Shown piece by piece: positions 46,750 through 61,316 of a stretch of 64,000 bases of DNA. The notes beneath the pieces are model-generated. The model searched no databases and had not been told where the DNA came from. It saw only the letters and a list, made by a program, of their open reading frames with translations. The DNA lies in contig NC_016475.1 of the NCBI RefSeq assembly GCF_000226095.1, forward strand, positions 620,001 through 684,000, written 5' to 3'. Source of the stretch: Thermothelomyces thermophilus ATCC 42464 (taxonomy: Eukaryota; Ascomycota; Sordariomycetes; Sordariales; Chaetomiaceae). Position numbers and translations under genes: made by a program. The first letter of the stretch is position 1. Every line of letters begins with the position of its first letter.

Positions 46750-47689
46750 ACGGGTGATGCGTCCAAAGAATCAGTCCTGTGCCGATCCGGGAATTCGTGG
46801 GCCACAGGAACGGTTCCCTGCCAGTCCTGGTGCATACTTGATAAGCATAGCAGCTCCGAATTACATATCAATCAAGCAACATTTATTCAAGCTCCAATAT
46901 CCCCAATGTCCACAATGTCCCCAATGTCAACAGAGGATGCTCCGGTTCCTGTTTGTATAAGCCAGGTTGATGGCCAACTCCTGATGAAGTGGACGAAAGG
47001 GAGAGCCTTCGCGGGCGGTTGAATATCACTTGTTGGGCTTCACAACGCGGCCGGGCCCGATGTAGCCGAGAGTTCGCATCTGTACCTTGTTTCTGACGAA
47101 TGATCCGGTTGTGGAGAAAAGACATTCATTCCCCTTCCTCCCTGACAACTCGCCTCAAGATGTCACTTGGCCCGGAGAATGGCTTCCAAGTGAAACATCC
47201 CGAACTCTCGGGGGAGGAGATGATTGCTTGTCTCTTTTTTTTCTTGAACAATCTTGGAAGGCTGCGGTCCATGCCTTTCAAAGCCTCCCAATTGACCCGA
47301 ATATGATATTGCACAAATGCCTGCGAGCAAACTGCAACGCCTGCACTGACGAGACCAATTCGTCTTCAAGCCGCACCACCTTCAGAATGAACAAACAACT
47401 CACAGTATAGAAGCTGAGTTTTCTCATGCTTGCTAATCGAGGCCAGTTTTGAGCCATCTAGACCATCTAGGGCAGGCATCTCAATGTAGTTCGTTATAAT
47501 TAAGAAGGTAATTAGGTAGATTGTATCCCCAGGCAAAGAATGAGGATGGTAACTGCTACAGCATTTGACTGTCTGTAGGTCAGATCTGACTAACCCACCA
47601 ACAGGGATGACAAGCCAGGGTCAATATATATTTAGACAGCTTCTCTAAGTGCCTCTAAAGAATAATCAATACTTTTATCACCTACTTCT
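46750..47689. other. Intergenic, island edge
   Basis: The 3' flank of the deacetylase gene. It contains an imperfect 9-bp minisatellite (CCAATGTCC-like) at 46893-46930. AT content rises after about 47420 and TAATTA occurs at 47497 and 47509. No gene is supported. Confidence 0.5.
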
Positions 47690-47880
47690 ACAGACCGTAA
47701 CAGTTGGTCTAGGAGTGCCGCCTATGGCGCGAATACTGCTATGGTGTTGTACCTTTATAGCCTTTCTAAGCTATACTGATTATAGCTATTAAGCTATAGT
47801 AAGTAGTGCCTATTACTGGTTCGAATCTATAATCTTGTTACTAATTATAAGTGTTTAAACGCTATAGGAGACCATTTGCC
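47690..47880 (+). repeat. Dispersed repeat, RIP-mutated copy
   Basis: It matches the repeat at 15462-15650 over landmarks such as TGGCGCGAATACTGCTATGG (47724) and AGCTATACTGATTATAGC, with most differences being transitions. It marks the start of the AT-rich block. Confidence 0.6.
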
Positions 47881-48910
47881 TAGGTAAGTGACTATATCCC
47901 ACTACTTAAGTAGATACCTAAATGGTTAGATATAATGATAATACTATTAAGATTTAATAAACAAGCTCGAACTATAATAAGTACATTAGACCTATTACTT
48001 TATTATTAGAAATGCCTATTAGTATTAGGTTTAGAGGCTTACTCTAATAGAACTTTGAATTCTTAAGCTAGTAGTATCCCTTAAAGATACTAATTAGTAT
48101 TTAGCTTATATATAAGACTTTAATAACTATCTAATTAATAAAGATTACCTAGAGTTATAGAATCTTAATAAGTATATACTAAAAGGACTTATAAACTACT
48201 TTATTAAGTACCTTCTTTAGCTTTTAGATTAGGCGCTTATTCTACTATTATTACTAGAAATAAAAGCTATACTAGAAGTATAAGTTTAGGAAGAATCCTA
48301 ACTTAAGGGACCTTTAGAGACCCTAAAAATGCTAAGTCTTAATGGCCTAGTTTAATAATTTACTATATTACTAGAAACGGCCTTATAAAGGATAATTCTA
48401 CTTATCGGCCTATTAGATCTACTAGAGATATTAAGGCCTAAGCTAAACCTAGTAGGTCTAAGTCGATAAGATAATTAGGTATTAAGTAGACCTATTAGAA
48501 TTACCTAAACTACGATTATAACTGATATACTAAGGGAGCTTCTAGAAAGGGAAGAACCTTAATAAAGGTCTTCTTAAACCTTTCGGCTAACGGCCTATCT
48601 GATAGAAGGATTGCTAATAGTGATACTAATACCGGTAGGAGATAACCTAATTAAAGGGTATATATCTCTCTTACTATTAGAATTGACTAAGGAGACGATT
48701 ATAAGACTGCTCTAATAGGCTATAGTTAGACTCCTATAGAACGCTATAATTAAACTAATAGACATTAGTTCCCCTTAGCTATGGCTAGTACATATACTAC
48801 TATAACCAGCCACTAACTAGGCATAGAAGATTACTAATATTAGCTTACTCTAGCTAAATATTAACTAAAAGATTACTAATAACTAGCTAATCTTCTACTA
48901 TAAAAAGATC
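47881..48910. repeat. Unclassified RIP-mutated repeat DNA
   Basis: Very AT-rich sequence dominated by TAG/CTA words typical of heavily RIPped transposon remains. I cannot assign a family or orientation. No open frame of note. Confidence 0.45.
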
Positions 48911-50640
48911 TATTATTATTATATTATTATTATTATCTATCCTATACTATTATACTAATAAGCATGCTAGAGCCTCTCTAGTTATATATAAAGGAAACTA
49001 TACCTAATAGGCTAGATAAAAACCTCTATCCTACCCTTTAACGCCTAATCTAGAATACTAATATACTATAAAGAAAAGGAGAAGTAGCTAGAATAGCCCT
49101 ATAGAGGCCTTACTTTCCGGTCTAGCCTCCTCGCAAGGCGGTATTCCGGAAGCCTCCCTAGGTCTATTAGCCACTATAGAACCCTCCTTGTCAAACGATA
49201 GTTACAGGCCCCTATACCTTGTAAAACAAGGTCTAGGTCCCTTTACGACTATATTTCCTAGGATTCCTATATTTGGCTTCTTGATAGGTTTAGGCACTAT
49301 ACGACTAGGTGCTTGATAGTCTCCCTCCCCTAGCTATAGGTATAGTAAGGGGTACTAATCCCTGGGACTTAAACTCTAAAAAGGAAGTTATAGAGGCTAA
49401 TAGCCCCTATATAAGCCTATATTAGTAGGGAGCTCTAGGCCTTTATTAGGCCCTAGTACCTTTATAGGCCTTCCCCTATAAAAACTAGGTATAGGGGGTC
49501 CTTGTCTAATATATGCTATATCCTTTTACTAGCTTGGTTGGCCCTCTAGTGGTTACTCTAGCTTACTACTATAGCTAGTTCCGTAGCCTATAGCCTTTTT
49601 TATAAGGTCTATAGGGGGGGTTAACCCTCTCTATAGCCCTTCTAAACCTATTACCGGACTGTTAATCTTACTACCTCTAGGGCTATAGGCCTTAGCTCCT
49701 AGCCCCTTACCCCAGCCTTTCTCTTCTAGAACCTCTAACTTAGCCTATTATAGGCCTATTAGATAAGAGCCCTTATAGGGACCTAGGAGGCCCCTAGGCC
49801 TACCCTAGTCTATAAGAGTGGCTAGTCGAGTTTAGCTTTAAAGTTAGCTAGCCTTTTATTAAGGTAAAGATCGAAGGGTAGTACCTAGGCCTCCATTTTA
49901 AGGCACCAGATAAGAGTAGCCTTATAGGCCCTAGTAACTACTTAAAGGGCCTTATATTAGGCCTTCGATAGTTCCTTAGTAAGGCCTTCTAACTTACCCC
50001 CTAGCTTAGTAAGCATATAGAAGTTCGAGGCTCTATAAGCTAAGGCACTATAGATATACTTAGTATAGACCTTATAAGCCTATAGGAGGCTAGGGCCTTA
50101 GGTCTTTATAGTAAGCCTAGTTAGGGTAAACTCTTAGGTTTCTAACTTCTTAACTACCTTTATATAGTAAGGGCCCTATTATAGCTTTTAGTCTAGCTAG
50201 ACCCTAAAGAATCTAGCTAACTTTAAAGGGGCTATAGTAGTAGTACCCCCTCTAGGCTGTAAGAGCTCTAGCAATCGCGACTATTATTTCTAGCCCCTAT
50301 TAAAGTAGATAAGCTCGCATTTTTCTAGGGCAAAGGCTATACCCTAGGTTCTTACCTCCTAAAGGTAAGCCTTCTAGGCCCTTTATAGCTAACTATTATA
50401 GGCCTCCTTGGCCCTCTTAAAGGCTAAGAGGTTAATATTGTTAGTAAAACCTATTAAACTAACTATAGGGCTAGCCTAGCAAATGGCCTAATAAAGAGAG
50501 GCTATATAGAGGATAAATAGTATAAGAGAGAGGGGTAACCCCTATAGGACCCTAGCCTTTACTATTATATCCTTTATTTTCTAGCTATTAAAGTAAAGGA
50601 TAGCTACCTTATCCTATAGCTACTCTTTAACCTAGATTAC
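48911..50640 (-). mobile_element. Tad-like LINE, 5'-truncated copy
   Basis: A minus-strand copy of the 3' 1.7 kb of the LINE at 50641. Its 3' end has a TAA-repeat tail (48911-48936 as ATT units on the plus strand). It covers the end of the reverse transcriptase and the downstream region and ends at 50640 exactly where the tail of the next copy starts. Stops throughout, transitions dominate. 5' truncation is the normal LINE outcome. Confidence 0.75.
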
Positions 50641-53600
50641 TATTATTATTATTATTATTAGTCCTATATTACTATGCTAATAAGTATGCCAAAGCCTCTC
50701 TAGTTATATATAAAGGAAACCGTACCAAATAGGCCGGATAACAACCTCTATCCTACCTTTTAATACCTAATCTAGAATACCAATATACTATAAAGAAAAG
50801 GAGAAATAGCTAGAATAGCCCTAAAGAGGCCTTCCCTCCCGGTCTAGCCTCTTTATAAGGCGGTATTCCGGGAGCCTCCCTAGGTCTATTAGCCACTATA
50901 GAACCTTCCTTGCCAACCGATAGTTACGGGCCCCTATACCCTGTAAAACGAGGTCTAGGTCCCTTTACGACCGTATTTCCTAGGATTCCTACGTTCGGCT
51001 TCTCGGTAGGTTCAGGTACTAAATAACTAGGTGCTCTATAGTTTCCCTCCCTTGGCTATAGGCATAGTAGGGGGTACTAACCCCTAGGACTTGAACTCTA
51101 AAAAGGAAGTTACAGAGGCCGATAGCCCCTATACGGGCCTATATTAGTAGGGAGCTCTAGGCCTTCGTTAGGCCTTAGTGCCTTTATAGGCCTTCCCCTG
51201 TGAAAACTAGGCACGGGGGGTCTTTGTCTGACATATACTATATCCTCCTACCGGCTTAGTTAGCCCTCTAACGGTTGCTTTAGCTAGCTACTATAGCCAG
51301 TTCTATAGCCTATAGCCTTCTTTATAGGGTCTGTAGGGGGGGTTAACCCCCTCTATAGCTCTCCTAAACCTATTGCCGGACTACCGACCTTGCTACCTCT
51401 AGGGCTATAGGCTTTAGCTCCTAGCTCCTTGCCCTAGTCCTTCTCTTCCGGAACCTCTAGCTAAGCCTATTATAGGCCTATTAGATAAGAGCCCTTATAA
51501 GGACCTAGGGGGCCCCTAGGCCTGCCCTAGTCTATAGGAGTAGCTAGTCGAGTTTAGCTTTGAAGTTAGCTAGCCTCTTGTTAAGATAGAGGTCAAGGGG
51601 TAGCACCTAGGCTTCCGTTTCGAGGCACCGGATAGGGGTAGCCTTATAGGCTCTAGTAACTACTTAAAGGGCCTTATATTAGGCCTTTGATAGTTCCCTA
51701 GCAAGGCCTTCTGGCTTACCCCCTGGTTTGGTAGGCTTGTAAAAGTTCGAGGCCCTATAAGCTAAGGCGCTATAGATATACTTAGTATGGACCTTATAGG
51801 CCTATAGGAGGCTAGGGCCCTAGGTCTTTATAGTAAGCCTAGTTAGGGCAAACTCCTAGGTTTCTAGCTTCTTAGCTACTATTATATAGTAAGGGCCCTA
51901 CTATAGCCTCTAATCTAGCTAGACCCCTAGGAATCTAGCCGACTTCGACGGGGCTATAATAGTAGTACCCCCTCTAGGCTATAGGAGCTCTAGCGGTCGT
52001 GACTACTATTTCCGGCCCTTATTAAAGTAGATAAGTTTATACTTTTCCAGGGCAAAAGCTATACCCTAGGTCTTTACCTACTATAGGCAGGCCTTCTAGG
52101 CCCTCTATAGCTAACCATTATAGGCCTCCTTAGCCTTCTTAAAGGCTAGAAGGTTAGTATTATTAGCGAAGCCTATTAAACTAACCGTAGGGCAAGCCTA
52201 GCAAATAGCTTAGTAAAGAGAGGCTATATAGAGGATAAATAGTATAGGAAAGAGGGGTAACCCCTAGGGGACCCTAGCCCTTACTACTATATTCTCCATT
52301 TCCTAGCCATTAAAGTAAAAGATAGCTACCTTATCCCATAGCCACTCCCTAACCTAGACCATTAACCACTTTAGGAAGCCCTAGCTCTATAAAGTAGCTA
52401 GTAGCTAGGTATAGTTAATAGTGTCGAAAGCCCCTAAGATGTCAAGCTATAGGAGGGAGGCAGCTACCTTATACCTTTAAGCCTCCTAGACCTAAGCCGT
52501 AACAAGCCGAATAGCTAGTTCTATAGACCCATATTCCTAGTTACCTATCTATTTAGCTAGGAGGAGCCTATAGGCCTCTATAACGGCCGTTACCTTCTAG
52601 GCAATTATAGCCTCTAGTACCTTACCTACTATTAGTAAGAGCGTTATAGGCCTATAGCTATCTAGGGTAAAGTAGGCTTATAGGGGTTTGCTAGGCTTAT
52701 AGAGGACTATTATCTTAGCCCTTTTAAACTAGGCCAGAAAATAGCTAAGCTATAGGCTCTCTAAGGCTAGTTTTGCTAGTATCCGGTAGAGCAGTTACCT
52801 ATAGGCCTTTAATAGACCTATAGAGAGGAGGTCCTCCCCTAGGGCTTTCTATAGGGCCGCCCTAGCTAGTACTACCTTAACTTTACCTACTATAACCTCT
52901 TAGCTTATTTCGAACTTTGGCTCTTAATGGTCATTTAGATCTAGGTCATCGATACCCGATAGGTCCGCTTCCAGGTTTGGAAAGAACTTATCGGCCAGTG
53001 CTTTAGCCTTCTATTAATAGGTTATAAACCTTCCTTCGAAGGCTAGGAGCTTTAGAGGGTCGACTGGTAGGTGGCTTTATAGCCTTACCTACTGCTTTAG
53101 CCTCTATAATAGGTCTAGCTAGTTAGTTATCTCCTATAATATAGCCCTCTAGCTTTTAGTCTTTGCGGCTATAATAGTCTTAGCCTAGTCTTATAGGGCC
53201 TGCCGAAGTATATAGGGGTTCAGGGTACCCCCTATAGGCCCTCTCTACCTCCTTAGCCCTCTTCCGGGCCTCTTAAACCTCTTTCGTCTACTATCGAGCT
53301 TATTTACCACCTATACTAGCCTTCTTTACCAGGGCTAAGACCGTAGCTATCTCCTTAAGGGCCTCTATAAGCCTATCAAAGGCCTATAGAAGCTCCTCTA
53401 GGCCCTAGAAGATAGGCCTAGCCGGGGCCGATGCCTACCTACTAAGCCGGAGTAGGAGGTAGGCCGCCTTAGCCTATATAACCTCCTTGTCTAGGCTTTT
53501 CTAGTCCTACCCTTTTCTAGCTAGTATAGGCCTATTAGTCCCCTAGAGGGAGATGTTTAGGGCCTATAGGTAGTAATCGGATTTCCCGCGTTCCGCGATA

Positions 53601-53762
53601 TCCTTATAGGTCGCTTCTAGCCTGGCTAAGGCCTAGAATAGGTCTATTATAGAAGGCTAGCTACGTTAGTCCCCCTAGGGGGCCCTAGTGACCTAGCTAT
53701 AGGGCATACGTAGGTCGAGGTCTTACTAGTCTATAAGGCTAAAGAGGTCCCTAGCCCTTAGG
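50641..53762 (-). mobile_element. Tad-like LINE, longer copy (3' part)
   Basis: It is a minus-strand non-LTR retrotransposon. Reverse-transcriptase landmarks are visible despite many stops: a VLEAIIA-type motif near 52600, the DILGAFDTIN catalytic-block region near 52430, and the motif PLSYTIYPLY-like block near 52250, then FALEKYKLIYF at about 52050. The 3' tail is a TAA repeat at 50641-50660. It is interrupted at 53762 by a Gypsy element and resumes at 61317. It is dead by RIP. Confidence 0.78.
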
Positions 53763-54189
53763 TGTCACAGAAATATACATGCAGATGCCGCCTAAGCCAC
53801 TGGCACGAACAGGCCAATCAAGTCGAAAGAATGATAGACTAATCAGGACAGAATCACGCTTAGCAAGAAATGATCCTAACAGAGGATCACTAGCTCACGA
53901 TATAAGCCAGGTAAGCCAGTATAAATGATCACCACGACCGCTAGTGATCCTAGGAGTATATATACATATAAATAGTCACTCGTTATAGTAGACTCTAGGA
54001 GTTTACCAGTAGTAACAATCACAATTACAGTACTTATACCAAGCATTGCTAATTACTATAAAAGATAACTCTAGTATTATTATAAACCCTTTAGCTTTAC
54101 CAAATCCCTCAGACGACCTACCTACTCGTCACGCTTAGCCTGCCTCCGTCTGGACCCTTTCAGAAGAAGTCTAAGTTAGGTTTGTTATA
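53763..54189 (+). repeat. 5' LTR of the Gypsy element
   Basis: 427 bp starting TGTCAC, aligning end to end with 60890-61316. Contains a TATA-like ATATATACATATAAATAG region near 53960. Confidence 0.88.
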
Positions 54190-57100
54190 CGTTGTTACCA
54201 CTCCCTTTGTTCTATCATGGTTCAGAACAGAGGTAACTTCGACCTTGATATCGACATGGCTACCAACGTTACGGCCGAACAGCTGCTCGCTTAGCTTGGT
54301 CAACTCTAGTAGCGGATCTAGGAGTTAGACTAGAGAGATAAGGCTGCTCAAGCTCGAATCAAGGAACTCGAGAACCGCGAAAAGTACTCGTAGAAGTTGG
54401 TTAACGAGGCCTACGCCAAAATCGAGGCACTCAAGGGCGCTAAAGCGAAGCGTATTAAGATCAAACTACCTAGCAAATACGGAGGAACTAAGGAAGATCT
54501 CGTAGGGTTCCTAATAAACCTCCGATCCTACTTCCGGCTTAATGACGACAAGTTTCCGGACGACAAAGCCAAAGTCCTCTATATAGCCACGAGACTAGAG
54601 GGCAAGGCACTTAGATGGTTCGAGCCTACATGGAACGACTATCTTATAGAGGAAGATAAAGACGATCAAGACACGTTTATATAGGTAGTCTTTTAATCTT
54701 ATGACCGTTTCGAAGAAGAGCTTTAGAAGGTTTTTAGTGACAAAGACGAGAAGATTTATATATAAGAAAGACTCGCTAATCTCCGACAGACCAAGTTAGT
54801 AGCCTCCTATGCTATATAGTTTAGATAGGATATACTTAAGTCTTAGCTTAATGATAAGGTGTTAATGTAATTGTTCTATAATAGCCTAAAGGAAAAGGTT
54901 AAAGACGAGCTATATAAGTACGATCAGCCTAAGACTCTAGATAAATATATCGCGTAGGCCATTAGGATCGATAATTAACTCTATATATAAGAGTAGTAGA
55001 AACAAGGTCGAATAAACAGAACTATGGTTAAGGCTAACGATAAGAAAAAGCGAGCGTACGTCAGTACCTTGTATAGGACGTACCCTAGAGCTATAAATGT
55101 AGATATAGCATAGAAGCAGGACCGGAAGAAGATGACCAAAGACAAGTCCAATGTTACCTACTATAACTACAGAAAGAAAGGATACTATAAGCGAGAATGC
55201 TAAAGCCCGAAGAAAGAATGGAAACTAGCCCCTAGGAAGGAAATTACGGCTATCGACGAAACCACTAAGGACGTTATCGAAGTAACGGCTATAAGCTACG
55301 AAGACAAGGACAGTGATATAGATAGTCTCGGACATGACGGCAACGGTAAAGATAAATAAGTATTATACTCTGAACTAATTACTATAGATCTAGAGACAGG
55401 TCTTACTGAATAGGATATAGCAGGAGAATACGTACCGCCAGTCTTGATTCTCCTAGCCTTGAGGCAGTAGGGTTTTATAGTTATGTAGAGGCAGGATAGA
55501 TTATAGATAACTAATACCTAAGGAATCGAAAGACCTAGACCTAATGCTCTATTCCTCTAGGAACAAATTAAATAGTACTGTAACGAAGTTTTCTAACTTA
55601 ATACGGAACTACGCGAATAGGATAGGCGCTTGACTCGACTCGCCTAGCAGAGCGATAAGATAAAGGATGAAATAAGAGAACTCCGACGTATTGTAGAAGC
55701 TATCAAAGGAGAATAGCCTGTGATATATGATAGGCCCGATAGCTACGCCAAGTACCTTGACGATTAGTAACTTAGTAATGACATATGGAACCTAGAATAC
55801 CAGTTTATACGCGCGAACCACGGAAAAGACAAGCGTACGTAGGAAAGCTACTAGAAGAAACACTCCTACCTTAGCATTAGAGTACCTACAGTCTACGTAC
55901 AGTGGGAAGGATTCGGGAAAGAATTCCAATACCTCCTAGGCGACGCTACGTGACTATACCCTCGATATAAAGTACATGCGTAAGTGCCCTAGTTCCAATA
56001 TATGGCACACAAATGCCGATATTACTTCCGTAACAAATTCGAAAACAATCACTAGCCGACCTGACAAGGAAATGAGGACAGAAGCTTACGCCCTGTAGAA
56101 TAGGTCTACAATATAGGAAACAGAGCGGCCGAATTACTTTAGAAGATCGAAGCCCGTGATCTAGGAAGCATTACAATAGTTCCAAGACGAGCCTAGCCTA
56201 GGTACTGCGGAATAGGACAAGATATATAGGACTCGTGCTAGAGCGACGATTGCCTCTATCATACGGAAGAAAAGAAATTGCGAATTCAGGAGCTTCAGAT
56301 AAAGCTATAGTATGTACGACAGAAAGCGGAACGGACCTAATAGTAGGAAGCCGCAAGCACTTAATAGCTCACGGAAATGAGCACGATCGATGAAGCCGCT
56401 ATTAGCCGAATAACCGAAGAGGTTAGCACTAACCTAGGAAACGGGTCAGGGCCCTTCGAGGGGCCCGGAAACTATTAACGCCTATGTAACAGTAAGTGGT
56501 AGCATAGTATAGGAAGAACTAGTGTAAGAGACCATTATATCGAGACCTCCTGGTAGAAATATAGGAAATCGCTGTAATCTTTAGATAATAATGGCAAGAC
56601 AAGCGACTATAGATAATAGCACAATGGAAATAGCATGAAATGCTTGTACTAGTAAATAGTAGAGTAGAGATAAACCTAATTTCGCCAACACTTGTAAATT
56701 AGCTACAGATACCCTAGAGAATGAAGCGGAAGCATAGTATAGTCAAAGGGCCATTTCCGACGTAATAGGTACGTAGAGAGACCGAACCGATCGATATCAC
56801 TATAGTAGGGAAGACTATAGTAGTCGTATTTAGTATCGTGGACATAGGTAATGACAAAGATATGATATTAGGGTTACTATAGTATAAAGATTACGACCTA
56901 GACATTAGCTAGAAGAATAGTAGCTACCTACGACCCCGAATGGAGTCGTATTCGACTAGCAAGATAGGGAGTATACAAGGATCGCGAGCAGACGATGCTT
57001 AAGGAAAGGCATATCCTATAGATCTACTACAAGAGATGGACAGTGGCAGGCAGACTACTACGGACTCTAGAAGAGGCGGCATAACGATATTAATATTACG

Positions 57101-60100
57101 ATAGGAGGAACGAGCTAAATCGCTAATAGCTGTTCTCTCCGTTGACAAATGCGGAGCACTATAATTAGAGCAGTAGGTTAAGACAGGAGAAATCGCTAAT
57201 ATCGCTATAGACGGAACCAAGTTCGTATACTATTAGAAAACCGAGAGACGAGACAAGACTAGGGAAGTACCGAAGGAATACGAAAGACATCTAGCATTCG
57301 AACCAAAGCATCTAGAAGGATTACCAGAACATGGCCTATAGGATCACGAGATCAAGCTTAAGGAAGGAGCATGACTAAAGTTCTTCAAGATTTACTATAT
57401 AAGCTAGATATAGAACAAAGAACTTAAGCGATATTTGGAGGAGAACCTTCGAAGAGGATATATCTGCCTGTCGACATCGCTAGTAGGCTACCTAATCTTA
57501 TTTGTGCTTAAGAAAGATAGAAAGCTATAGTTATACGTTGACTATTAGCAACTTAATAAATAGACTATGAAAAATCGATACCTATTACTACTAATCTTAC
57601 GGCTCTAAGATTAGTTAGTAGGAGCCTAATATTTTACATATCTTGACTTGCTATCGGCCTATAACTATATATAGATCAAAGAAGACGACGAGTAGAAAAC
57701 GGCCTTTAGGATACCCTATAGCTATTATAAGTACCTCGTCATGCCATTTAGACTTACGAACGCGCTGGCAACGTTCTAAGCCCTGATTAATCAAGCTATC
57801 CGACCCTTTCTCGACAAATTTGCGGTATATTATCTTGACAATATACTTATCTTCTCTAAGACGATAGACAAACACCGGAAGCACGTGAAAGCAGTGCTAG
57901 ATACACTATATATATATAAGCTATTAGTTAACAAGGAAAAGAGCGAATTCCACGTTAGGAAAACGGTGTTTCTAGGATACGAAATATCCCTAGGATAAAT
58001 TTGGATAGAACCTTTAAAGGTTAAAGCTATCAAGAATTAGCTATAACCGACGTTAGTTACAGAAGTACGAAGCTTTATCAGATTTGCGAACTTCTACTAG
58101 ATGTTCATTAGGAACTTTAGAGCGATCGTACGACCTTTATACGAACTTACCAAGAAGAATGCTAAATTCCAATGGGAAGAGCGACATAAGCAAGCATTTA
58201 TATAGATCCGTAACGCCATTACTAAAGATCTAGTACTAATACTACTAGACCCTAAGAAGCTATTCGAGGTAGAAACGGACGCTTTAGACTATGCCATCGG
58301 AGGACAATTAGGATAATAAGACGAACAAGGGAAGCTACATCCTATAGCCTTCTTTTCAAAGAAGCTCGACGGACTACGTCTTAATTATCCGATTTACGAC
58401 AAGGAACTACTTGCGATTGTCGAAGCTTTTAAGGAATGGCGACTATACCTTAGTGGCACGATTGAACTAGTATAAGTATATACGGATTATAAGAATTTGT
58501 GATACTTTATAACGACGAAGGAGCTTAACAGACGACAAATACGATAGGCAGAATTCCTCGTAGAATTTAACTTTGAGATCTGCTATAAGAAGGGCAAAGA
58601 AAACGTATAAGCAGACATTTTAAGTCGACGAACGGATCATACGAAAGGACGAACGGGAACAATATTACCGTTGTTTAAGGAACGGATAGACGGAATGCTA
58701 TATTACGAAACGTAGACACCTATAGAAGATGATCCACTCGACTCGTTCCTAGAATACTATATAATCTTTCGAGAGGAAAGGATTAACGAGGTATAGTATT
58801 AAGTAGCACCTAGACTAGTAGTACCTAATAGAGTAGAAGAAAGAGATAGGAAACTTTGGTACCGAGGCAAAGTATATATCTATGACTAGGATCAACAGCT
58901 ACGGATAATTCGAGAACTCTACGAGTCGAAACTCGGAGGATATAAAGGAGTCACGAAGACTGTCATATAAGTTAAGAAACACTACGACTTTCTATAGTTA
59001 ACGGCACGGGTTAAAGAAGTCGTATAGAACTACGACATTTGCAATCGAAGCAAAACGGTACGACATAAGCTATATAGGCTACTTTAACTACTACTAATAG
59101 CTGACAAACTATAGAGCTTAGTCACGATAGACTTTATCACGAAGCTACCAGAATCTAAGGATATAGCCACAAGAGTAATCTATGATAGTATTCTTACTAT
59201 AGTAGATCGCCTAACTAAATAGGTATACTTCTTTCCCTATAAGGAGTCATAGATAGCTAAACAGCTGGTAGACGTGATCTATTGGCAAGTTACATCAGTG
59301 TATACTTGGCCGTAAGAATAGATTACCGATAGAGATACCAAGTTCGCGTCGAAGTTCTGGCAAGCGTTAATGTAACAATTAGGCGTTAATAGCAAGCTGT
59401 TAATAGCATATTACCCATAGACTGACGGACAAACGGAGCGACTAAACCAAGTTATTAAGCAATATCTCCGTTCTTACGTTAACTACTAGCAAGACGACTA
59501 GGTCATACTATTACTAACAGTATAACTTGCCTATAATACAACGCCGACAGAAATGACTAAAGTTATACTATTCTTCGCAAACTATAGATATAAAGCAGAC
59601 CTTAGGCAAGGACTAGAGGTCATAGTGCCGAGAGCAGCAGTCAAAGTGGAACAAATGTACGCACTATATAAAAAGCTTAAAAAAGAACTCGAGTTTGTCA
59701 AAACCAGAATGAAGAATTACTACGACAAATATAGGCTTGAGGGACCTTGCCTAGAGAGGGGAGACAAAGTCTACCTGATCGTATGGAACTTACAAACCAA
59801 ATAACCAAGTACGAAGCTAGACTTTAAGAAGGTCGGACCCTTTGTTATTAAAGAACGAATTTCGATATCTAACTACCGACTATCATTACCGTCATCTATA
59901 CGACTACAGACAGATGTTTTTTATATTTCACTCCTCGAACCAGTACCAAAAAATGCTAAGGTTATTATATATATCGAAGCAAAAGACGAGGAAGAAGAAT
60001 AGGACGTTAAAGAAATTCTGGATTTATATATTATTAATAGGGAACTATAGTACCTAGTCAAATAGCTTAATTTTAGACTAGAAGATAACTTATAGGAGCT

Positions 60101-60889
60101 AGTCAAGAACTTGAACTGCCCTAAGAAACTAGAACAGTTCCACCAGCAGAACCCGGATCGACTATAGGCACTAGCTCGGACAAAACAGCCAAGTCGGCCT
60201 CCGACAAATCTAGGCCTAAAGAAGACCAGTCAAACAGGACGTTAGTACCCTAAGACCGTACATCACTAATAACGCGTGCTTCGGACTCCCGCACCCTCTG
60301 TTCTTCTGCCTCTATTTCCTCTAGAGACTATATACCTCGACGAAACAGCTCGGAACCCTGCTCCTTTAAGAAACGTTTCTGGCGACGAAGACGAGCTAAT
60401 CAACCGATAGCTGTCTAAAGTTAAGTCTGAAGGATAAAAAGGGCCTCTTTAGTATCGGCCTCTTCTTACTCTATACGCTTTTGTTCGGATATAATCTTCG
60501 TTATTATAAAGAATTAGCTATAAACATTAAGGTAACAAACTAGGTCACAAATAAGCAGATACTACGTCGGAACCATCGTAAGAACAACCCTAACGTATAT
60601 ACTCGCTATAGTAGGAAGAGCCTAATGCTATATAATAAGCCAAGTTCTGCTTAAAATACTACGAATATAGTATAACGTCTACGCTAGAAGAATTAATAAA
60701 AGAAGTAAGTACGGCGCGCTATTAGGATTTCGAGGATCGGCGCTTAGAAACACGATCTGCCATCTTGTTAATTACTAGCAGTATAGAAAAAGGGAAAAAT
60801 TACAAGGTATATATGGAAAGGATATTAGCGCTATTTGAAATGGCCTAAAAGAGGGCTTTTAGGTCGAAAGCCTTAGAGGGAAGGTATCG

Positions 60890-61316
60890 TGTCACGGAAA
60901 TATATATATAGATACCGCCTAAGCCACTAGCACGAACGGGCCAATCAAGTCGAAAGAATGATAGACTAATCAGGATAGGATCACGCTTGGCAAGAAATGA
61001 TCCTAATAGAGGATCACTAGCTCACGATATGAGCCAGGTAAGCTAGTATAAATGATCACCACGACCGCTAGTGATCCTAGGAGTATATATACATGTAAAT
61101 AGTCACTCATTATAGTGGACTCTGGGAGTTCACCAGTGGTAACAATCACAATTACAGTACTCATACCAAGCATTGCTAATTACTGTGAGAGACAACTCTA
61201 GTGTTGTTGTGAACCCTTTGGCTTTACCGAATCCCTCAGACGACCTGCCTGCTCGTCACGCTCAGCCCGCCTCCGTCTAGACCCTTTTAGAAGAAGTCTG
61301 AGTTAGGTTCGTCACA
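60890..61316 (+). repeat. 3' LTR of the Gypsy element
   Basis: 427 bp from TGTCACGG to TTCGTCACA, followed directly by the target duplicate TTAGG (61317-61321). Confidence 0.88.

Larger units (their letters stand above)
53763..61316 (+). mobile_element. Ty3/Gypsy LTR retrotransposon with both LTRs, inserted in the LINE
   Basis: A 7554-bp fossil with two 427-bp LTRs (53763-54189, 60890-61316) and a perfect 5-bp target duplication TTAGG on each side. Parts in order: gag (about 54217-55350, with a capsid-type domain near 54400-54700 and a zinc knuckle near 55160), a linker, reverse transcriptase (about 57400-58050), RNase H (about 58180-58650) and integrase (about 58850-59800). RT before integrase makes it Ty3/Gypsy. 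It is structurally complete but broken throughout, with dozens of disruptions. The LTRs differ at roughly a tenth of sites, apparently all transitions, so RIP, not time, drives the divergence, and the insertion may be fairly young. Confidence 0.9.

Noticed and set aside
46893-46930. Short regular repeats resembling a CRISPR-like array
   Set aside because: A 9-bp minisatellite with no spacers in a eukaryotic genome.
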